Source: SURF-21 sp964462595 (GTDB lineage Bacteria > Actinomycetota > Geothermincolia > Geothermincolales > RBG-13-55-18). From it: a stretch of 64,000 bases of DNA. The position numbers and the translations under genes were made by a program. Position 1 is the stretch's first letter. Each line of letters starts with the position of its first letter. Shown in pieces: positions 34,020 to 43,545 of this stretch. The stretch lies in contig CAYWXM010000024.1 of assembly GCA_964462595.1 (NCBI GenBank), positions 62,001 through 126,000 on the forward strand. Reading direction: 5' to 3'. Below the pieces are notes generated by a model that worked only from the letters and a program-made list of their open reading frames with translations, did no database searches and was not told the DNA's origin.

Positions 34020-34606
34020 GAACCGTCCTCCTCCCTGGAGGAAATGCCGCCTTCTTCCTGCGCTGCCTCGCCGTCGAACGGCTTGGTTGCGCGCCCCCTC
34101 CTGGAGCGGATAAGGGGCGGTTTCACGCTCAGCGCCTTGTGCAGCGATTCGCTTTCCTCCCTTGACAGCACGTGGGAAGCGGCCCCGGCGCGCACCGCCT
34201 TGGCGTAGGTACGGTTCTCGTTGCGGCCGTAAATAGAGGTGAAGATGACGCCGTCTCCGTTTTCGTCCAGCAGGGTGGCGGAATAGCTCAGCTTCCCTCC
34301 CATGTCCTCGAAGGCATCGTAGCGCACCACAGCCACGCGCTGCAGCGTACCCGCCAGGACATCGGTGAGGTAATCCTTCTGTTTCGCCTGTTCATCCAGG
34401 AGGCGGTAGAGGTCATCTATCTGCGTGGCTTGCGTCGCCACCTTGTCCACCAGGCTCGTTCCCTCGACCCCGCGCTTGAGTATGGTGACGCTGCGGCGCA
34501 TGAGGGACAACTGGCGGAAGAGCACGAAGATGCCCGCGATGAGCAGCAGGTCCACCAGGAACAGCAGGATGATGAACACTCCCGCGTTGTCTTTTATTGC
34601 GTCCAT
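34007..34606 (-). CDS. DUF4446 membrane-anchored protein
   Basis: A 199-residue protein with an N-terminal membrane helix (GVFIILLFLVDLLLIAGIFV), a likely coiled-coil region (residues 30-80) and a soluble domain characteristic of DUF4446 (VVRYDAFEDMGGKLSYSATL and GVIFTSIYGRNENRTYAKAV). No reaction is known for this family. I start it at ATG 34606, where the helix follows directly; the ATG at 34645 has no better site. Its end overlaps pheA by 13 bases. A divergent spacer of about 310 bases separates it from larE. Confidence 0.83.
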   Translation of the reverse strand: MDAIKDNAGVFIILLFLVDLLLIAGIFVLFRQLSLMRRSVTILKRGVEGTSLVDKVATQATQIDDLYRLLDEQAKQKDYLTDVLAGTLQRVAVVRYDAFEDMGGKLSYSATLLDENGDGVIFTSIYGRNENRTYAKAVRAGAASHVLSREESESLHKALSVKPPLIRSRRGRATKPFDGEAAQEEGGISSREEDGSWVI

Positions 34607-34920
34607 GTTTAATGCAACGCCTCCTTTCAAGAAAGAGGATATCATACAGAAGGCCTACTTGTAGCCAAAACCGGAGCCCGGCCCGGCCCGCGCCCGGAAC
34701 CCACGAGGAACTCTCAAGTATTCGCCCGGAGAGGCTTGTAAGCGGACAGCGTGGAACCCGCATTCCCTCGGGTTCCACCCCAATAACCGGCAGAGACGGC
34801 CGCCAGGGACGCGGCGGAGAAAGAAGGCAGCTCAGCGTGCATGAATAACCGCCCGCGGCGGCGCTCGTCGCGAAAGCCCCGCGCTCACCCCTGGTGCTAT
34901 ACTTCTTATGAGGTCGAGGT
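34607..34920. other. Divergent spacer between DUF4446 and larE
   Basis: A 314-base spacer. It carries a ribosome site AAAGGAGG for the leftward gene, a 10-base-pair hairpin at 34751-34778, and for the rightward gene a TATACT at about 34900-34905, twenty bases before the larE start. I find no other gene. The divergent arrangement suggests that both operons have their promoters here. Confidence 0.5.
34751..34778. promoter_or_regulatory. 10-bp-stem hairpin in the DUF4446-larE spacer
   Basis: GTGGAACCCG and CGGGTTCCAC pair perfectly around an 8-base loop CATTCCCT. No run of T follows on either strand, so it is not a standard terminator. It may be an operator or an mRNA structure. Chance formation of a perfect 10-base stem is small but not negligible. 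Confidence 0.4.
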
Positions 34921-35799
34921 GTGGGAATGGATGCCTATCTGGAAGGAAAGCTACTCGGACTGCGAGATATCCTCGCATCGTTTGAATCCGCCATCGTTTC
35001 CTATTCGGGCGGTGTCGACTCCACCCTTCTCGCCTTCCTCGCCCGGGAGGTCCTCGGGGAACGCATGCGGGCGGTAACCTTTGCCTCTCCCCTGTTGCCG
35101 CCGCGCGAACTCGATCGCGCCGCGAACGTGGCCGCCTCCCTCGATTTCCACCTGCAGGTGATAGAAACGGACGAGCTCTCCCTCCCGGGTCTTGAGAACA
35201 ACCCCCCGGACCGCTGCTACGCATGCAAGAGGTTCCGCCTGCAATTGCTGCGGGACATGGCCACCGAAGAGGGGTGGGAGGCGGTACTCGAGGGCAACAA
35301 CCTCGATGACCTGGGCATGCACCGCCCGGGGCGGCGAGCATCGCGGGAACTGAGCGCGTCCAGCCCCCTCGAGGAGGCGGGCTTGGGCAAGGCGGACGTG
35401 CGCAACCTGGCGAGGGAATTGGGCTTGCCTAACTGGGACGCCCCTTCCCGCCCCTGCCTGGCCACGCGATTTCCCTACGGAATGGGGCTCGAGCGCGATC
35501 TCCTGCGCACGGTGGATACCGCGGAGGAGGCACTGGAGGCCATGGGTGTGCGCGAGTTGAGAGTCAGGGTGGAGGCACGCGATGCGGTACGCCTGGAGAT
35601 AGGCGAGAGAGAGATGCCGCTACTTGACGAGAAGGACAGGCGTGATAGGCTGGTGGCAAAGCTGAGGGCTCTTGGCCTGCGGCAAGTCAAGCTGGACCTG
35701 GAGGGTTTCCGCAGCGGCAGCATGGACGAGGGGCGTTCCGCCGGGAGATGCAGCATCCTGTACATCGAAACGGGGATCGGGGAGAGAACGGAGCCTTAA
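34921..35799 (+). CDS. larE: LarE: ATP-dependent sacrificial sulfur transferase
   Basis: A 292-residue PP-loop ATPase that donates its own Cys sulfur to build the nickel-pincer nucleotide cofactor of lactate racemase-type enzymes. The PP-loop is SYSGGVDST (residue 28). A CYACK pair follows near residue 99, and the sacrificial-type Cys is in PSRPCLATRF (residue 179). GTG 34921 and ATG 34927 are both possible. larC follows eight bases after the stop. The order matches lar operons, but larB is absent nearby. Confidence 0.9.
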   Translation: MGMDAYLEGKLLGLRDILASFESAIVSYSGGVDSTLLAFLAREVLGERMRAVTFASPLLPPRELDRAANVAASLDFHLQVIETDELSLPGLENNPPDRCYACKRFRLQLLRDMATEEGWEAVLEGNNLDDLGMHRPGRRASRELSASSPLEEAGLGKADVRNLARELGLPNWDAPSRPCLATRFPYGMGLERDLLRTVDTAEEALEAMGVRELRVRVEARDAVRLEIGEREMPLLDEKDRRDRLVAKLRALGLRQVKLDLEGFRSGSMDEGRSAGRCSILYIETGIGERTEP

Positions 35800-35806
35800 G
35801 ACAGAC

Positions 35807-37006
35807 ATGAAGACACTGTACCTCGACGCTTTCGCGGGTATCAGCGGAGACATGATGCTGGGCACGCTGGTCGATCTCGGCGTTCCCCTGGAAGTATACC
35901 GCTCCGTGGCCTCCGAGCTGGGCTTGAGCGAGGTCGAGATAACGGCGGACAGGACCGAGCGCAAGAGCGTCGGCGCGGCCAAGGTGCATGTCTATGCCCC
36001 CGAACGCGGGGTGGTGAGGACTTACGCCAACATCAAGGGCCTCATCGAGCAGAGTTCGCTCGCGCCGGGGGTCAAGGAAAAGAGCCTGCGCATCTTCGCC
36101 CTCATAGCCGAAGCCGAGAGCCGCATCCATTCCCGCAGCATCGACCAGGTGCATTTCCATGAGTTGGGCAGCGCGGATACGATGGTGGACGTGGCGGGGA
36201 CGGCGGCGGGACTCGAGCACCTGGGGGTGGAGGAGTTGCTGTGCTCTCCCCTTCCCATGGGAACGGGCATGATAAAGACCCATCATGGCGTGATGCCCAT
36301 ACCCGCCCCCGCGGTGGTGGAGATCCTGAAGGACGTGCCGGTGTATTCCAGCGGCATACCCACGGAGATCGTCACCCCTACCGGCGCGGCCATCGCGGCG
36401 GCCCTGGCCGCGGAATTCTGCCTGCTGCCGCCCATGCGCATACAGGCGGTAGGCTACGGCGCCGGCGACCGCGACCTGGAGATACCCAACCTGCTGCGGG
36501 CTTTCCTGGGCGAGCGCGCGGGCGCCGCGCGCGGGCGCGCCCGCGAAAGGCGGCTGGTGTTCGCGGCCAACATCGACGACATGAACCCGGAGCTGTACCC
36601 CTACGTCATGGAGAAGCTCTTCGAGGCCGGGGCAGAGGACGTGTGGCTCTATCCCATCCAGATGAAGAAGAACCGGCCCGCTATCACCCTCAGCGTGCTC
36701 GTGCCCCCCGCGCGGGAGGAGGATATAAAGGAAGTGATGTTCGCGGAGACCAAGACCCTGGGCATGCGCATGTCCGAAGTGGACAAGGAATACCTCGACC
36801 GCGAGATAATCCAGGTCGATACGCCCTTCGGGCGACTGCGCGTCAAGCTGGCGCGCCAGCAGGGCCGGCCGTTGAACATAGCCCCGGAATACGAGGACTG
36901 CCGCAAGGCCGCCGCCGCATCGGGCGTGCCGCTCAAGGACGTCTATGCCGCCGCGGAGGAGGCGGCGCGATCCCTGCTGGCGGAGGAGGAAAAAGGCAAA
37001 GATTGA
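35807..37006 (+). CDS. larC: LarC: nickel insertion protein for the nickel-pincer cofactor
   Basis: A 399-residue DUF111 family protein, which inserts nickel into the pincer nucleotide in a CTP-dependent step. It opens with the hallmark LYLDAFAGISGDMMLGTLVD and carries VHFHELGSADTMVDV and EIVTPTGAAI. The C-terminal half (from about residue 240) contains AANIDDMNPELYPYVME and a VWLYPIQMKKNRPA motif. I start at ATG 35807; the frame is open to 35672 inside larE but that extension has no support. larE is directly upstream and a LOG-like gene 24 bases downstream. Confidence 0.92.
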   Translation: MKTLYLDAFAGISGDMMLGTLVDLGVPLEVYRSVASELGLSEVEITADRTERKSVGAAKVHVYAPERGVVRTYANIKGLIEQSSLAPGVKEKSLRIFALIAEAESRIHSRSIDQVHFHELGSADTMVDVAGTAAGLEHLGVEELLCSPLPMGTGMIKTHHGVMPIPAPAVVEILKDVPVYSSGIPTEIVTPTGAAIAAALAAEFCLLPPMRIQAVGYGAGDRDLEIPNLLRAFLGERAGAARGRARERRLVFAANIDDMNPELYPYVMEKLFEAGAEDVWLYPIQMKKNRPAITLSVLVPPAREEDIKEVMFAETKTLGMRMSEVDKEYLDREIIQVDTPFGRLRVKLARQQGRPLNIAPEYEDCRKAAAASGVPLKDVYAAAEEAARSLLAEEEKGKD

Positions 37007-37030
37007 GGAAACACGGGAGGTTATCACCGC

Positions 37031-37495
37031 ATGTACGTCGGAGTCATTGGCGGCCAGTTCTGCAGCGAGGATGAGGAACGGGTGGCATACGACCTGGGGG
37101 AACTGCTGGCCAGGCAGGGCGCTATCATCATCTGCGGCGGCCTGGGCGGGGTCATGGAAGCCGCGTGCCGCGGCGCCAAGGAAGAAGGCGGCACGACCAT
37201 CGGCATACTTCCCGGCCCCTTCCGCGGCGACGCCAACCCTTACGTGGATTACGCCATCGCCACGGACATGGGGCAGGCGCGCAACGCGGTCATCGTGCGC
37301 ACGGCGGACGCGGTGGTGGCGGTGGGCGGTGAATACGGGACCCTCTCGGAGATAGCCATGGCCCTGAAGATGGGCAAGAAAGTAGTCGCTCTATCCAGTT
37401 GGGAGATCGCCAGCAAAGGCTCGCCGGACGATAAGATCGTCCGTGCCGACAGTCCCGAGGCGGCCGTGGAGGCCCTGATGGGGGCGAACCGCTAG
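37031..37495 (+). CDS. LOG-like/TIGR00725 family protein
   Basis: A 154-residue protein of the TIGR00725 family, related to the LOG/cytokinin-activating fold. Markers are VGVIGGQFCSEDEER at the start, GGLGGVMEAACRGAKEEG with the PGGxGTxxE-like GGEYGTLSEIAMAL. The biochemical role is unsettled; some relatives hydrolyse nucleotide 5'-monophosphates. It begins at ATG with GGGAGG upstream. It follows larC in the same direction, and could process nucleotide by-products of cofactor synthesis, which is inference. Confidence 0.82.
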   Translation: MYVGVIGGQFCSEDEERVAYDLGELLARQGAIIICGGLGGVMEAACRGAKEEGGTTIGILPGPFRGDANPYVDYAIATDMGQARNAVIVRTADAVVAVGGEYGTLSEIAMALKMGKKVVALSSWEIASKGSPDDKIVRADSPEAAVEALMGANR

Positions 37496-37559
37496 GCGGC
37501 GGCACCACTCGTATACGTCGATCTACGCGGGAGACGGCTGCGTGCCGGACGGACGGCCG

Positions 37560-38849
37560 TCAACCTCCAATCCGGGGTATGGTCTGCGAGGCATGTGGCA
37601 TGAGCAGAACCTTTCCCCCGGGAACGCTGTCCATGGCCTCGCGCAAGGCGTCCGCTATGCTCGCGTGGGGGACGATCCCGATGCGGCTTACCACCTCGGG
37701 GTCGAGGCTCGAGACCAGTATCACTTTCCTGGCCTGCCGGTAGAGCATGGCCGCGCGAAAGACCACGAATCCGGCAACGGTGAAGTTTCGCCGCAGCTCC
37801 GCCTCTATCTCGTCCGCACCCCCCAGATCGAACCAGTGGTGGAACTCGTAAGGGCCAAGGCCGTCCGAGCATTCCCCCACCATGATCAGGACGCCCTCGC
37901 CATCGTCTCGCAAGGCTGCCCGCGCATTGGCGTTGGACTGGAAGGCCTGGTAGAAGGTAAGGTCCATGGGGAAACCTCCCCGGGAAGCGATCACGATGTC
38001 GGCTTTTGCCGGTATATCCACCCGGAAGGCCTCGGAGACGAAGGCGCAGCCCCTCTCGTGCGCCTCGGCGAGCTCGCCCGCGAAAACGCCCAGGAAAGAG
38101 CCCTCTTCGCTGAGGACGAAGTTGACGATGAAACGCGGGCCGAGCATACGCGCTGCGGCCAGCATGTCCTCGTGCACGGGATTGCCCGTGAGCACCCCGG
38201 GCCGGGCCATGGGATGCGTGCCGCCGCCGGGCACGTCGCTCAGGGCGCGGCTGTGGTTGGCGAGGACGGTCGCGAGGCCGGACATCCCCGGCAGCACCGC
38301 CTTGCGCCCTCCGCCGTATCCGGCGAAGGTGTGGGGCACCACGGCCCCGGTGAGGATCACGTGGTCCGCCTCCACCGCGTGGCGGTTCACCCATACCGGG
38401 GTTCCATAGGGAGTTTTTCCCAGGTAGCGCAGCATGGACGGGTCCCGCGCGTCGTGATTCACGATCGGGATATCGGGGGGGAAATCGTCCCCCACTATGG
38501 CACGGATGCCTTCGTAGCCGGGCATGCCGTGCGTCCCGTTGGCTATGATCACGGTTATGTCGCGGTTCCCGATGCCTGCGCGGTTGAGGGCGCGCACCAC
38601 CAGGGGAAGCCAGCGGCGGGACTGCACCCACAGGCGGTGGAAATCTGGGCAGGCTATGGCGACCTTATCGCCGGGCCGCACCAGCTCCGAGAGGGGGGGC
38701 GAGGCTATGGGGTCGGCGAGCGCCTCCCCGAGCGCCTTCTCCAGGTCGGGCAGGGGCTCCGCCGCCACTCCCTCCACCGTGCCCAGGTAGAGGTGGTCGG
38801 GCACCTCGAATTCCTGCTCTCCCTTGCCGAATCCCCACGTTAAATCCAT
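37560..38849 (-). CDS. larA: LarA: nickel-pincer-dependent lactate racemase family protein
   Basis: A 429-residue LarA-family protein, transcribed towards the larE-larC genes. Residues equivalent to the L. plantarum active site are recognisable: the Lys that bears the cofactor is in GGGRKAVLPG, with His in IIANGTHGMP, His in PHTFAGYGG and His in LANHSRALSD. The C-terminal half resembles the family too. The substrate may be lactate or another 2-hydroxy acid. The frame runs to ATG 38915; I choose ATG 38849 because the family usually begins near the YG/FGKG segment, and neither has a good ribosome site. Confidence 0.85.
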   Translation of the reverse strand: MDLTWGFGKGEQEFEVPDHLYLGTVEGVAAEPLPDLEKALGEALADPIASPPLSELVRPGDKVAIACPDFHRLWVQSRRWLPLVVRALNRAGIGNRDITVIIANGTHGMPGYEGIRAIVGDDFPPDIPIVNHDARDPSMLRYLGKTPYGTPVWVNRHAVEADHVILTGAVVPHTFAGYGGGRKAVLPGMSGLATVLANHSRALSDVPGGGTHPMARPGVLTGNPVHEDMLAAARMLGPRFIVNFVLSEEGSFLGVFAGELAEAHERGCAFVSEAFRVDIPAKADIVIASRGGFPMDLTFYQAFQSNANARAALRDDGEGVLIMVGECSDGLGPYEFHHWFDLGGADEIEAELRRNFTVAGFVVFRAAMLYRQARKVILVSSLDPEVVSRIGIVPHASIADALREAMDSVPGGKVLLMPHASQTIPRIGG

Positions 38850-38915
38850 GCCTACTACTCTAGCAGATACGGTCCCCGCCCAGACATGACGAGCTGCGCT
38901 CTCAATAGTGTTCAT

Positions 38916-39231
38916 CGATTATCGCTCATCATCCGGAAATTCATATATGTCGTCAGAGATGTGGTTAAGATTCTCCGGTTATGGTAAAGACTTCGCCATT
39001 CAGATACCACAAGAGGCCAGGAACGCCGAGTACGTGCCGCCCGGTTCGCCGATTGATCTGCAATAAGGGAAATGGTGTTTTCCGCTGTTCCAACAGGTAC
39101 CGGTATATCCAACCAACAGACACAAAGGCGTGCTCTTGCGCGTGAGAATCCCCCTTCATAGCGGCATATATAAAAGGATAGAAAGTATACTAACCGGTAA
39201 TATGGGCCGCTCGTAAGTCCCGGCCCACGAC
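38916..39231. other. Gene-free stretch before the MrfA-like helicase
   Basis: A 316-base stretch, lower in GC between 38920 and 39190. A 64-codon frame (38965-39159, minus) starts MKGDSHAQEHAFVSVGWIY but lacks a ribosome site and has no family I recognise. It may be a remnant of something mobile. No RNA or terminator found. Confidence 0.4.
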
Positions 39232-41526
39232 TCACGCCAGGTCTTCCTCCAGGAGGGTGAAAAGCCGGATGGCGGCCTGCTTGTCCAGGGGCTCGTTTCC
39301 GCTGCCGCATTTCGGAGAATGGATGCAGGAAGGGCAGCCCTCCTGGCAAGGACAGCCCCGGACCATTTCTCGCGCCGATTTGAGGTGCAGGGAGGCCAGC
39401 TCGTATCCGCTGGCGGCTATGCCTACCCCGCCGGGATAGGCGTCGTAGATAAACACGGTAGCGTGGCCCGTATCGGGGTGGAACGCGGTGGACATGCCCC
39501 CGATATCCCAACGGTCGCACATGGCAAACAGGGGCAGCATGGCGATGGCCGCGTGTTCCAGGGCGTGCAACCCGCCGGCAAGGGCGTATTCGTCCAGGCC
39601 CAGTGCCGCCAGGCGGCCCGCGGGCAGCGTGTACCAGAGGGCACGCGTGCGCAGCACCTGGGTGGGCAGGTCGAGGCCCAGGGTTTCCAGGATCTCGTGG
39701 GTCAGCAGCCTGCGCCTCTGGTACGCATAGACCTTCGTGGATACCTCCACCTCGCCGTAATGTATCGAGCACTTCCGCGCCGGGCCGGAGCCGCCCCTCT
39801 CCTCGACTATCACGCTGACGTCAGTGTTGTCCATGGGGTTGGTGTAGAAATCGATCTCCTCGTTGCGGACCAGGGCCACCAGGCGCTCCAGGTCGAGCTC
39901 CTCGACGAGGTAAGATTCGCCCTGGTGGAGATAGACGGCGCCAGGATGGACGTGGAAGAAACAGGTGGCCTCCTCCGCCGTACCCAGGAGGCTGCCGGTG
40001 TCCGCCTCCACGATGCTCACCAGCGAGCCCGATGCGGAACGCAGGTTCACCTTCTGGGCGGGGGAGTCCAGGCCCGCGTAGTACCATATTTTACCTTTTG
40101 ATCTCAACACCTCTTCCCGCCCCAGTTCCTCGACCACGCGCCACATGGCGGCGCCGAAGTATTCCTCGTCTTCCTTCCTCAAGGGCAGCTCGCGCGCCGC
40201 GCAGGCCAGGTGCGCACCCAGGATACTTTCGTTCTCCAGGTCGATCACCGCTTCCTCGCAGGGAGATCCGAAAAGAGACTCCGGGTGGCGCATGAGATAC
40301 TGGTCGAGGGGGTCGTCGGCACCCACCAGCACCGCAAGCGATTCCCCCTGCCTGCGGCCGGCCCTCCCCGCCTGCTGCCAGGTGCTGGCGATGGTGCCCG
40401 GGTAACCGTTCATCAGGCAGGCTTCCAGCTCCCCGATGTCCACTCCCAGTTCCAGGGCGTTGGTGGTGGTCACCGCCAGCAACTCGCCGCCCATGAGACG
40501 CCGCTCGATCTCCCTGCGCTGGCTCGGCAGGTAGCCCCCGCGGTAGGAGGCCAGCCTCTCCGCCAGCTCTCCCTCGCTGGAGTCGAGGATGCGCAGCACG
40601 TAGCCGTAGATGAGCTCCGCCGCCTTGCGGGAACGGGAGAAAGCGATGGTGCGCACCCCCAGCCTCATCAGGCGCGTAAGCAGCTCCGCCGTCTCCAGGT
40701 TGGAGGAGCGGTGGATCTCTCCTCCCGCCATGCTCAGGATGTCGGGCGGATTCCACAGCGCGAAGACCTTTCTGCCACGCGGGGAGTAGTCGTCCTCAAC
40801 CGCGTCCACCTCCAGGCCCGCCAGCCTCCCGGCATGCTCGGCGGGATTGGCTATCGTGGCGCTGGTGAAAAAGAACTGCGGGTGCGATCCGTACAAGGCA
40901 GCGATGCGCCGCAGCCGCCTCAATACCTGTGCCACGTGAGAGCCGAAGACGCCGCGGGCGACGTGGGCCTCGTCCAGCACCACGTAGCGCAGGTGACTGA
41001 AGAAAGCGCCCCAGAGGCGGTGGTTGGGCAGGATGCCGAAATGCAGCATGTCCGGGTTGGAGAGCACGATCTGCGACTCGCGCCGGATCAAACCCCTGAG
41101 GTTGGAGGGGGTGTCCCCGTCGTAGGTGGCGGAGCGCACCTCGCTTCCCTGCAGTTGCTTCAGGCTGCGCAGCTGGTCCTGGGCCAGGGCCTTGGTGGGG
41201 AAGAGATACAGCGCGCGCGAGGAGGGGTTTTTCAGTATCTCCTCGTAAACGGGCAGGTGATAACACAGGCTCTTACCGCTGGCGGTGCCCGTGGCCATGA
41301 TCACGTTGCGCCCCTTACCCACCAGGCGCAGGGCCATTGCCTGGTGGGGATAGAGCCTGCTGACCCCCAACCGCCCCAGTGCTTCCAGCAACCTGGGGTG
41401 CAGGTTCTCCGGCATATCCACGTAATAGGCCTCGCGGGCGGGGATGACCTCCAGGTGGGTCATGCGGCCGCCCTCACCCCAGCCCGCCGATATCTCCTCC
41501 AGTATCTCCCTGAATCCCTCTCGCAA
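39232..41526 (-). CDS. mrfA: MrfA-type DEAD/DEAH helicase with DUF1998
   Basis: A 764-residue superfamily 2 helicase with a C-terminal DUF1998 domain, like B. subtilis MrfA (YprA), a mitomycin-damage repair helicase. Walker A is TGTASGKSLCYHLP, motif II DEAH (VLDEAHVARGVFGSHV), motif III TSATIANP and motif VI QQAGRAGRRQGES. Four C-terminal Cys form a metal site: CPCQEGCPSC and following KCGSG. I begin at TTG 41526, where homology to MrfA starts; an earlier TTG at 41655 would add 43 basic residues. Match along the whole length is strong. Confidence 0.92.
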   Translation of the reverse strand: MREGFREILEEISAGWGEGGRMTHLEVIPAREAYYVDMPENLHPRLLEALGRLGVSRLYPHQAMALRLVGKGRNVIMATGTASGKSLCYHLPVYEEILKNPSSRALYLFPTKALAQDQLRSLKQLQGSEVRSATYDGDTPSNLRGLIRRESQIVLSNPDMLHFGILPNHRLWGAFFSHLRYVVLDEAHVARGVFGSHVAQVLRRLRRIAALYGSHPQFFFTSATIANPAEHAGRLAGLEVDAVEDDYSPRGRKVFALWNPPDILSMAGGEIHRSSNLETAELLTRLMRLGVRTIAFSRSRKAAELIYGYVLRILDSSEGELAERLASYRGGYLPSQRREIERRLMGGELLAVTTTNALELGVDIGELEACLMNGYPGTIASTWQQAGRAGRRQGESLAVLVGADDPLDQYLMRHPESLFGSPCEEAVIDLENESILGAHLACAARELPLRKEDEEYFGAAMWRVVEELGREEVLRSKGKIWYYAGLDSPAQKVNLRSASGSLVSIVEADTGSLLGTAEEATCFFHVHPGAVYLHQGESYLVEELDLERLVALVRNEEIDFYTNPMDNTDVSVIVEERGGSGPARKCSIHYGEVEVSTKVYAYQRRRLLTHEILETLGLDLPTQVLRTRALWYTLPAGRLAALGLDEYALAGGLHALEHAAIAMLPLFAMCDRWDIGGMSTAFHPDTGHATVFIYDAYPGGVGIAASGYELASLHLKSAREMVRGCPCQEGCPSCIHSPKCGSGNEPLDKQAAIRLFTLLEEDLA

Positions 41527-41938
41527 TACCCGCTTTCCCTCCGATCGCTTGCCGCTTTTCCGGCCCGCCCTGCGTGCCGGCTTCGAAACGCCTCCTTTTT
41601 CGGAAGGCAGCGCCGACGCAAGCCGGCATGTACGAGCCCTTACCCCAACGTTCAACCCATCCCCGGTTTTAGGGGGCTTTCCCTAGATTGTAGATGGCCG
41701 CTGAGACATCGGCGCTTGATGGCGGCCTGTTATGCCCTGCCGCGCAGTAACCGGGAACCGCAGCCCGGAGGCTGGAGGTTTTCCGGCCGCCCCGGCGATG
41801 CAGCGGCGCAAGCTGCGGGGTAAAAGCGGTCATCCCGTGGCGGGGACGTAGACCATGGAGAAAACGTTGGCGGCGTTCATGCTCTCGATACGCGAGGAAA
41901 AAGGGGGGAGCGGCGGCTTGCCGGCGCTACACGATCGA
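41527..41938. other. Gene-free stretch between helicase and membrane-fusion gene
   Basis: A stretch of about 410 bases (280 if the longer helicase start is used). It shows no frame with a ribosome site, no tRNA-like structure and no T-rich terminator. I see nothing functional beyond probable promoter sequence. Confidence 0.4.
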
Positions 41939-43324
41939 CTACTCCACCTTCTGGCCTTCCTTCACCTTTCCGACTCCCTCGACGACGATCCGCTCGCCCT
42001 CGTCGAGTCCCGAGACGACCTCGAGCCACTCCTCGGTCCTGTCTCCCGTATCGATCTCGCGTCGGTAAGCCTTGCCTTCCTCTACCACGTAGACGTAATC
42101 CGTCCCGTCCTCCTCGAGCATGGCGGTTATGGGAACGGCGATAACGTCGGTCTTGCTCAGCACCTTGATGTCCACGGTGGCGTTGTAACCCAGGCGCAAC
42201 GGTATCTCGGTGCGGTCCATCTGCACCACCACCGGGAAGATCGTGGTGCCCGACGAGCCGGTTTGCGATCTGACGCCCACCTGCGTCACCTTGCCGCTGA
42301 AGGTGACGTCGGGGTAAGCGTCGAGGTAGATCTCGACCGACTGCCCTTCCTGCACGTTGGGCACGTCCGTCTCCTCCACCTGGGCCATCACCTTCATGTC
42401 CTGCAGGTCTACTATCTGGAACGCCGTCTGGCCCGCGCTCAGCTCGGACCCCACCTTGAGCTCGGTTCCCGTGTCTCCTCCCCCCCCGAAAAGGCTGCTC
42501 ATATCGGCACCCAGCAGCCCGCTCAAGGCTCCCATGCTCGAGGTCAACGAGCCGAGCCCGCCCAGCATCTCGGAGAGTAGATCCGCTGGCATGATGCCCG
42601 TCGTCTCCGCAAAGACCACGTATCCCGACACCGTCGCCGTGATATTCGGGCTCTTTGCCCCCTCCATGACGCGCTGATAATCATAACCCGCGGCCTCGAC
42701 GCGCGCGGCGTCCGCCGCGGCTGCGGAGGAAGGGTATCCCGAATAGGGTATGCTCGGGATGCCCGGGCGGGATGACGCCTCCTGTATATAGCTCTCCCTT
42801 TCCTCCGCCAGCAGGGACTTCAGGTATTCCTGCTGTTCCGGGGGAAGGAAGGGCATCAGAGCCGGCATCACGTCATAGAAGTCGAGGACCATCTGGTCGA
42901 TCTGGCCCTGCATCTCCACGAACACCTGCGAGGCGTATTCCATGCCCTTGTACATCGCGGTGGAGTTGGCCCACTGGCCCTCCAGAAGATCGCCTATAGA
43001 GGCGCTGGTGAGATAATCGGCCTCGGCCTGCGCGACCTGGGCCTGCAACTCCTTCTCGTTGAGGGTGGCCAGGACATCCCCGGCGCTCACGTAGTCGCCC
43101 TCCTTCACGGGAAGCGCGACGATGGTCCCCCCCACCAGCGGTTTTACGTCCGTAGGCTGTGCAGCCTCCAGGGAACCCACGGCCGAAACCACCTTGCTCA
43201 CGTCTCTCCTGGTGACCTCGACCACGCGCACGCCTTCTATCGAGCCTCCGAAGCAACCCGAGCAAAGAACGGCGATAACAATGATCAGGGAGGTAAAAGC
43301 CGCCACCCGTCCTACTCTGCTCAT
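41939..43324 (-). CDS. Membrane-fusion (HlyD/MacA-like) lipoprotein, orphan
   Basis: A 461-residue periplasmic-adaptor-type protein. The N-terminus has a lipoprotein signal peptide ending LCSGC, then a barrel-sandwich half (VGGTIVALPVKEGDYVSAGD). A long insert of about 170 residues follows, with predicted helices and a disordered Pro/Ser-rich piece. The second barrel half has VEIYLDAYPDVTFSGKVTQV and RLGYNATVDIKV. It resembles MacA-like adaptors, which link ABC or RND pumps to the outside. No pump gene lies next to it, and the atypically long insert is unusual. I start at ATG 43324. Confidence 0.82.
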   Translation of the reverse strand: MSRVGRVAAFTSLIIVIAVLCSGCFGGSIEGVRVVEVTRRDVSKVVSAVGSLEAAQPTDVKPLVGGTIVALPVKEGDYVSAGDVLATLNEKELQAQVAQAEADYLTSASIGDLLEGQWANSTAMYKGMEYASQVFVEMQGQIDQMVLDFYDVMPALMPFLPPEQQEYLKSLLAEERESYIQEASSRPGIPSIPYSGYPSSAAAADAARVEAAGYDYQRVMEGAKSPNITATVSGYVVFAETTGIMPADLLSEMLGGLGSLTSSMGALSGLLGADMSSLFGGGGDTGTELKVGSELSAGQTAFQIVDLQDMKVMAQVEETDVPNVQEGQSVEIYLDAYPDVTFSGKVTQVGVRSQTGSSGTTIFPVVVQMDRTEIPLRLGYNATVDIKVLSKTDVIAVPITAMLEEDGTDYVYVVEEGKAYRREIDTGDRTEEWLEVVSGLDEGERIVVEGVGKVKEGQKVE

Positions 43325-43545
43325 CGCGCTCACATCCATGGTATAGAAGGTTTTTAACCAAGCTCGTCTACTGACCGCGCACCTTAATATATAACCGGCG
43401 ATGTTACGCGTCAATGCGACCCGGCGATACGTCATCGCGGCGTGCGCATGCTGCCGGGTATGAAGTCCGGACAGAGCCTTACGTCATGTCCTTTCCGCGG
43501 CGGGCATGTATGAGCGGGAACCTCTTCCAGCCTCGGCCCCGAGGC

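Noticed and set aside
38965..39159. 64-codon minus-strand frame MKGDSHAQEHAFVSVGW
   Set aside because: No ribosome site and no recognisable family. I list it only as part of a gene-free stretch.
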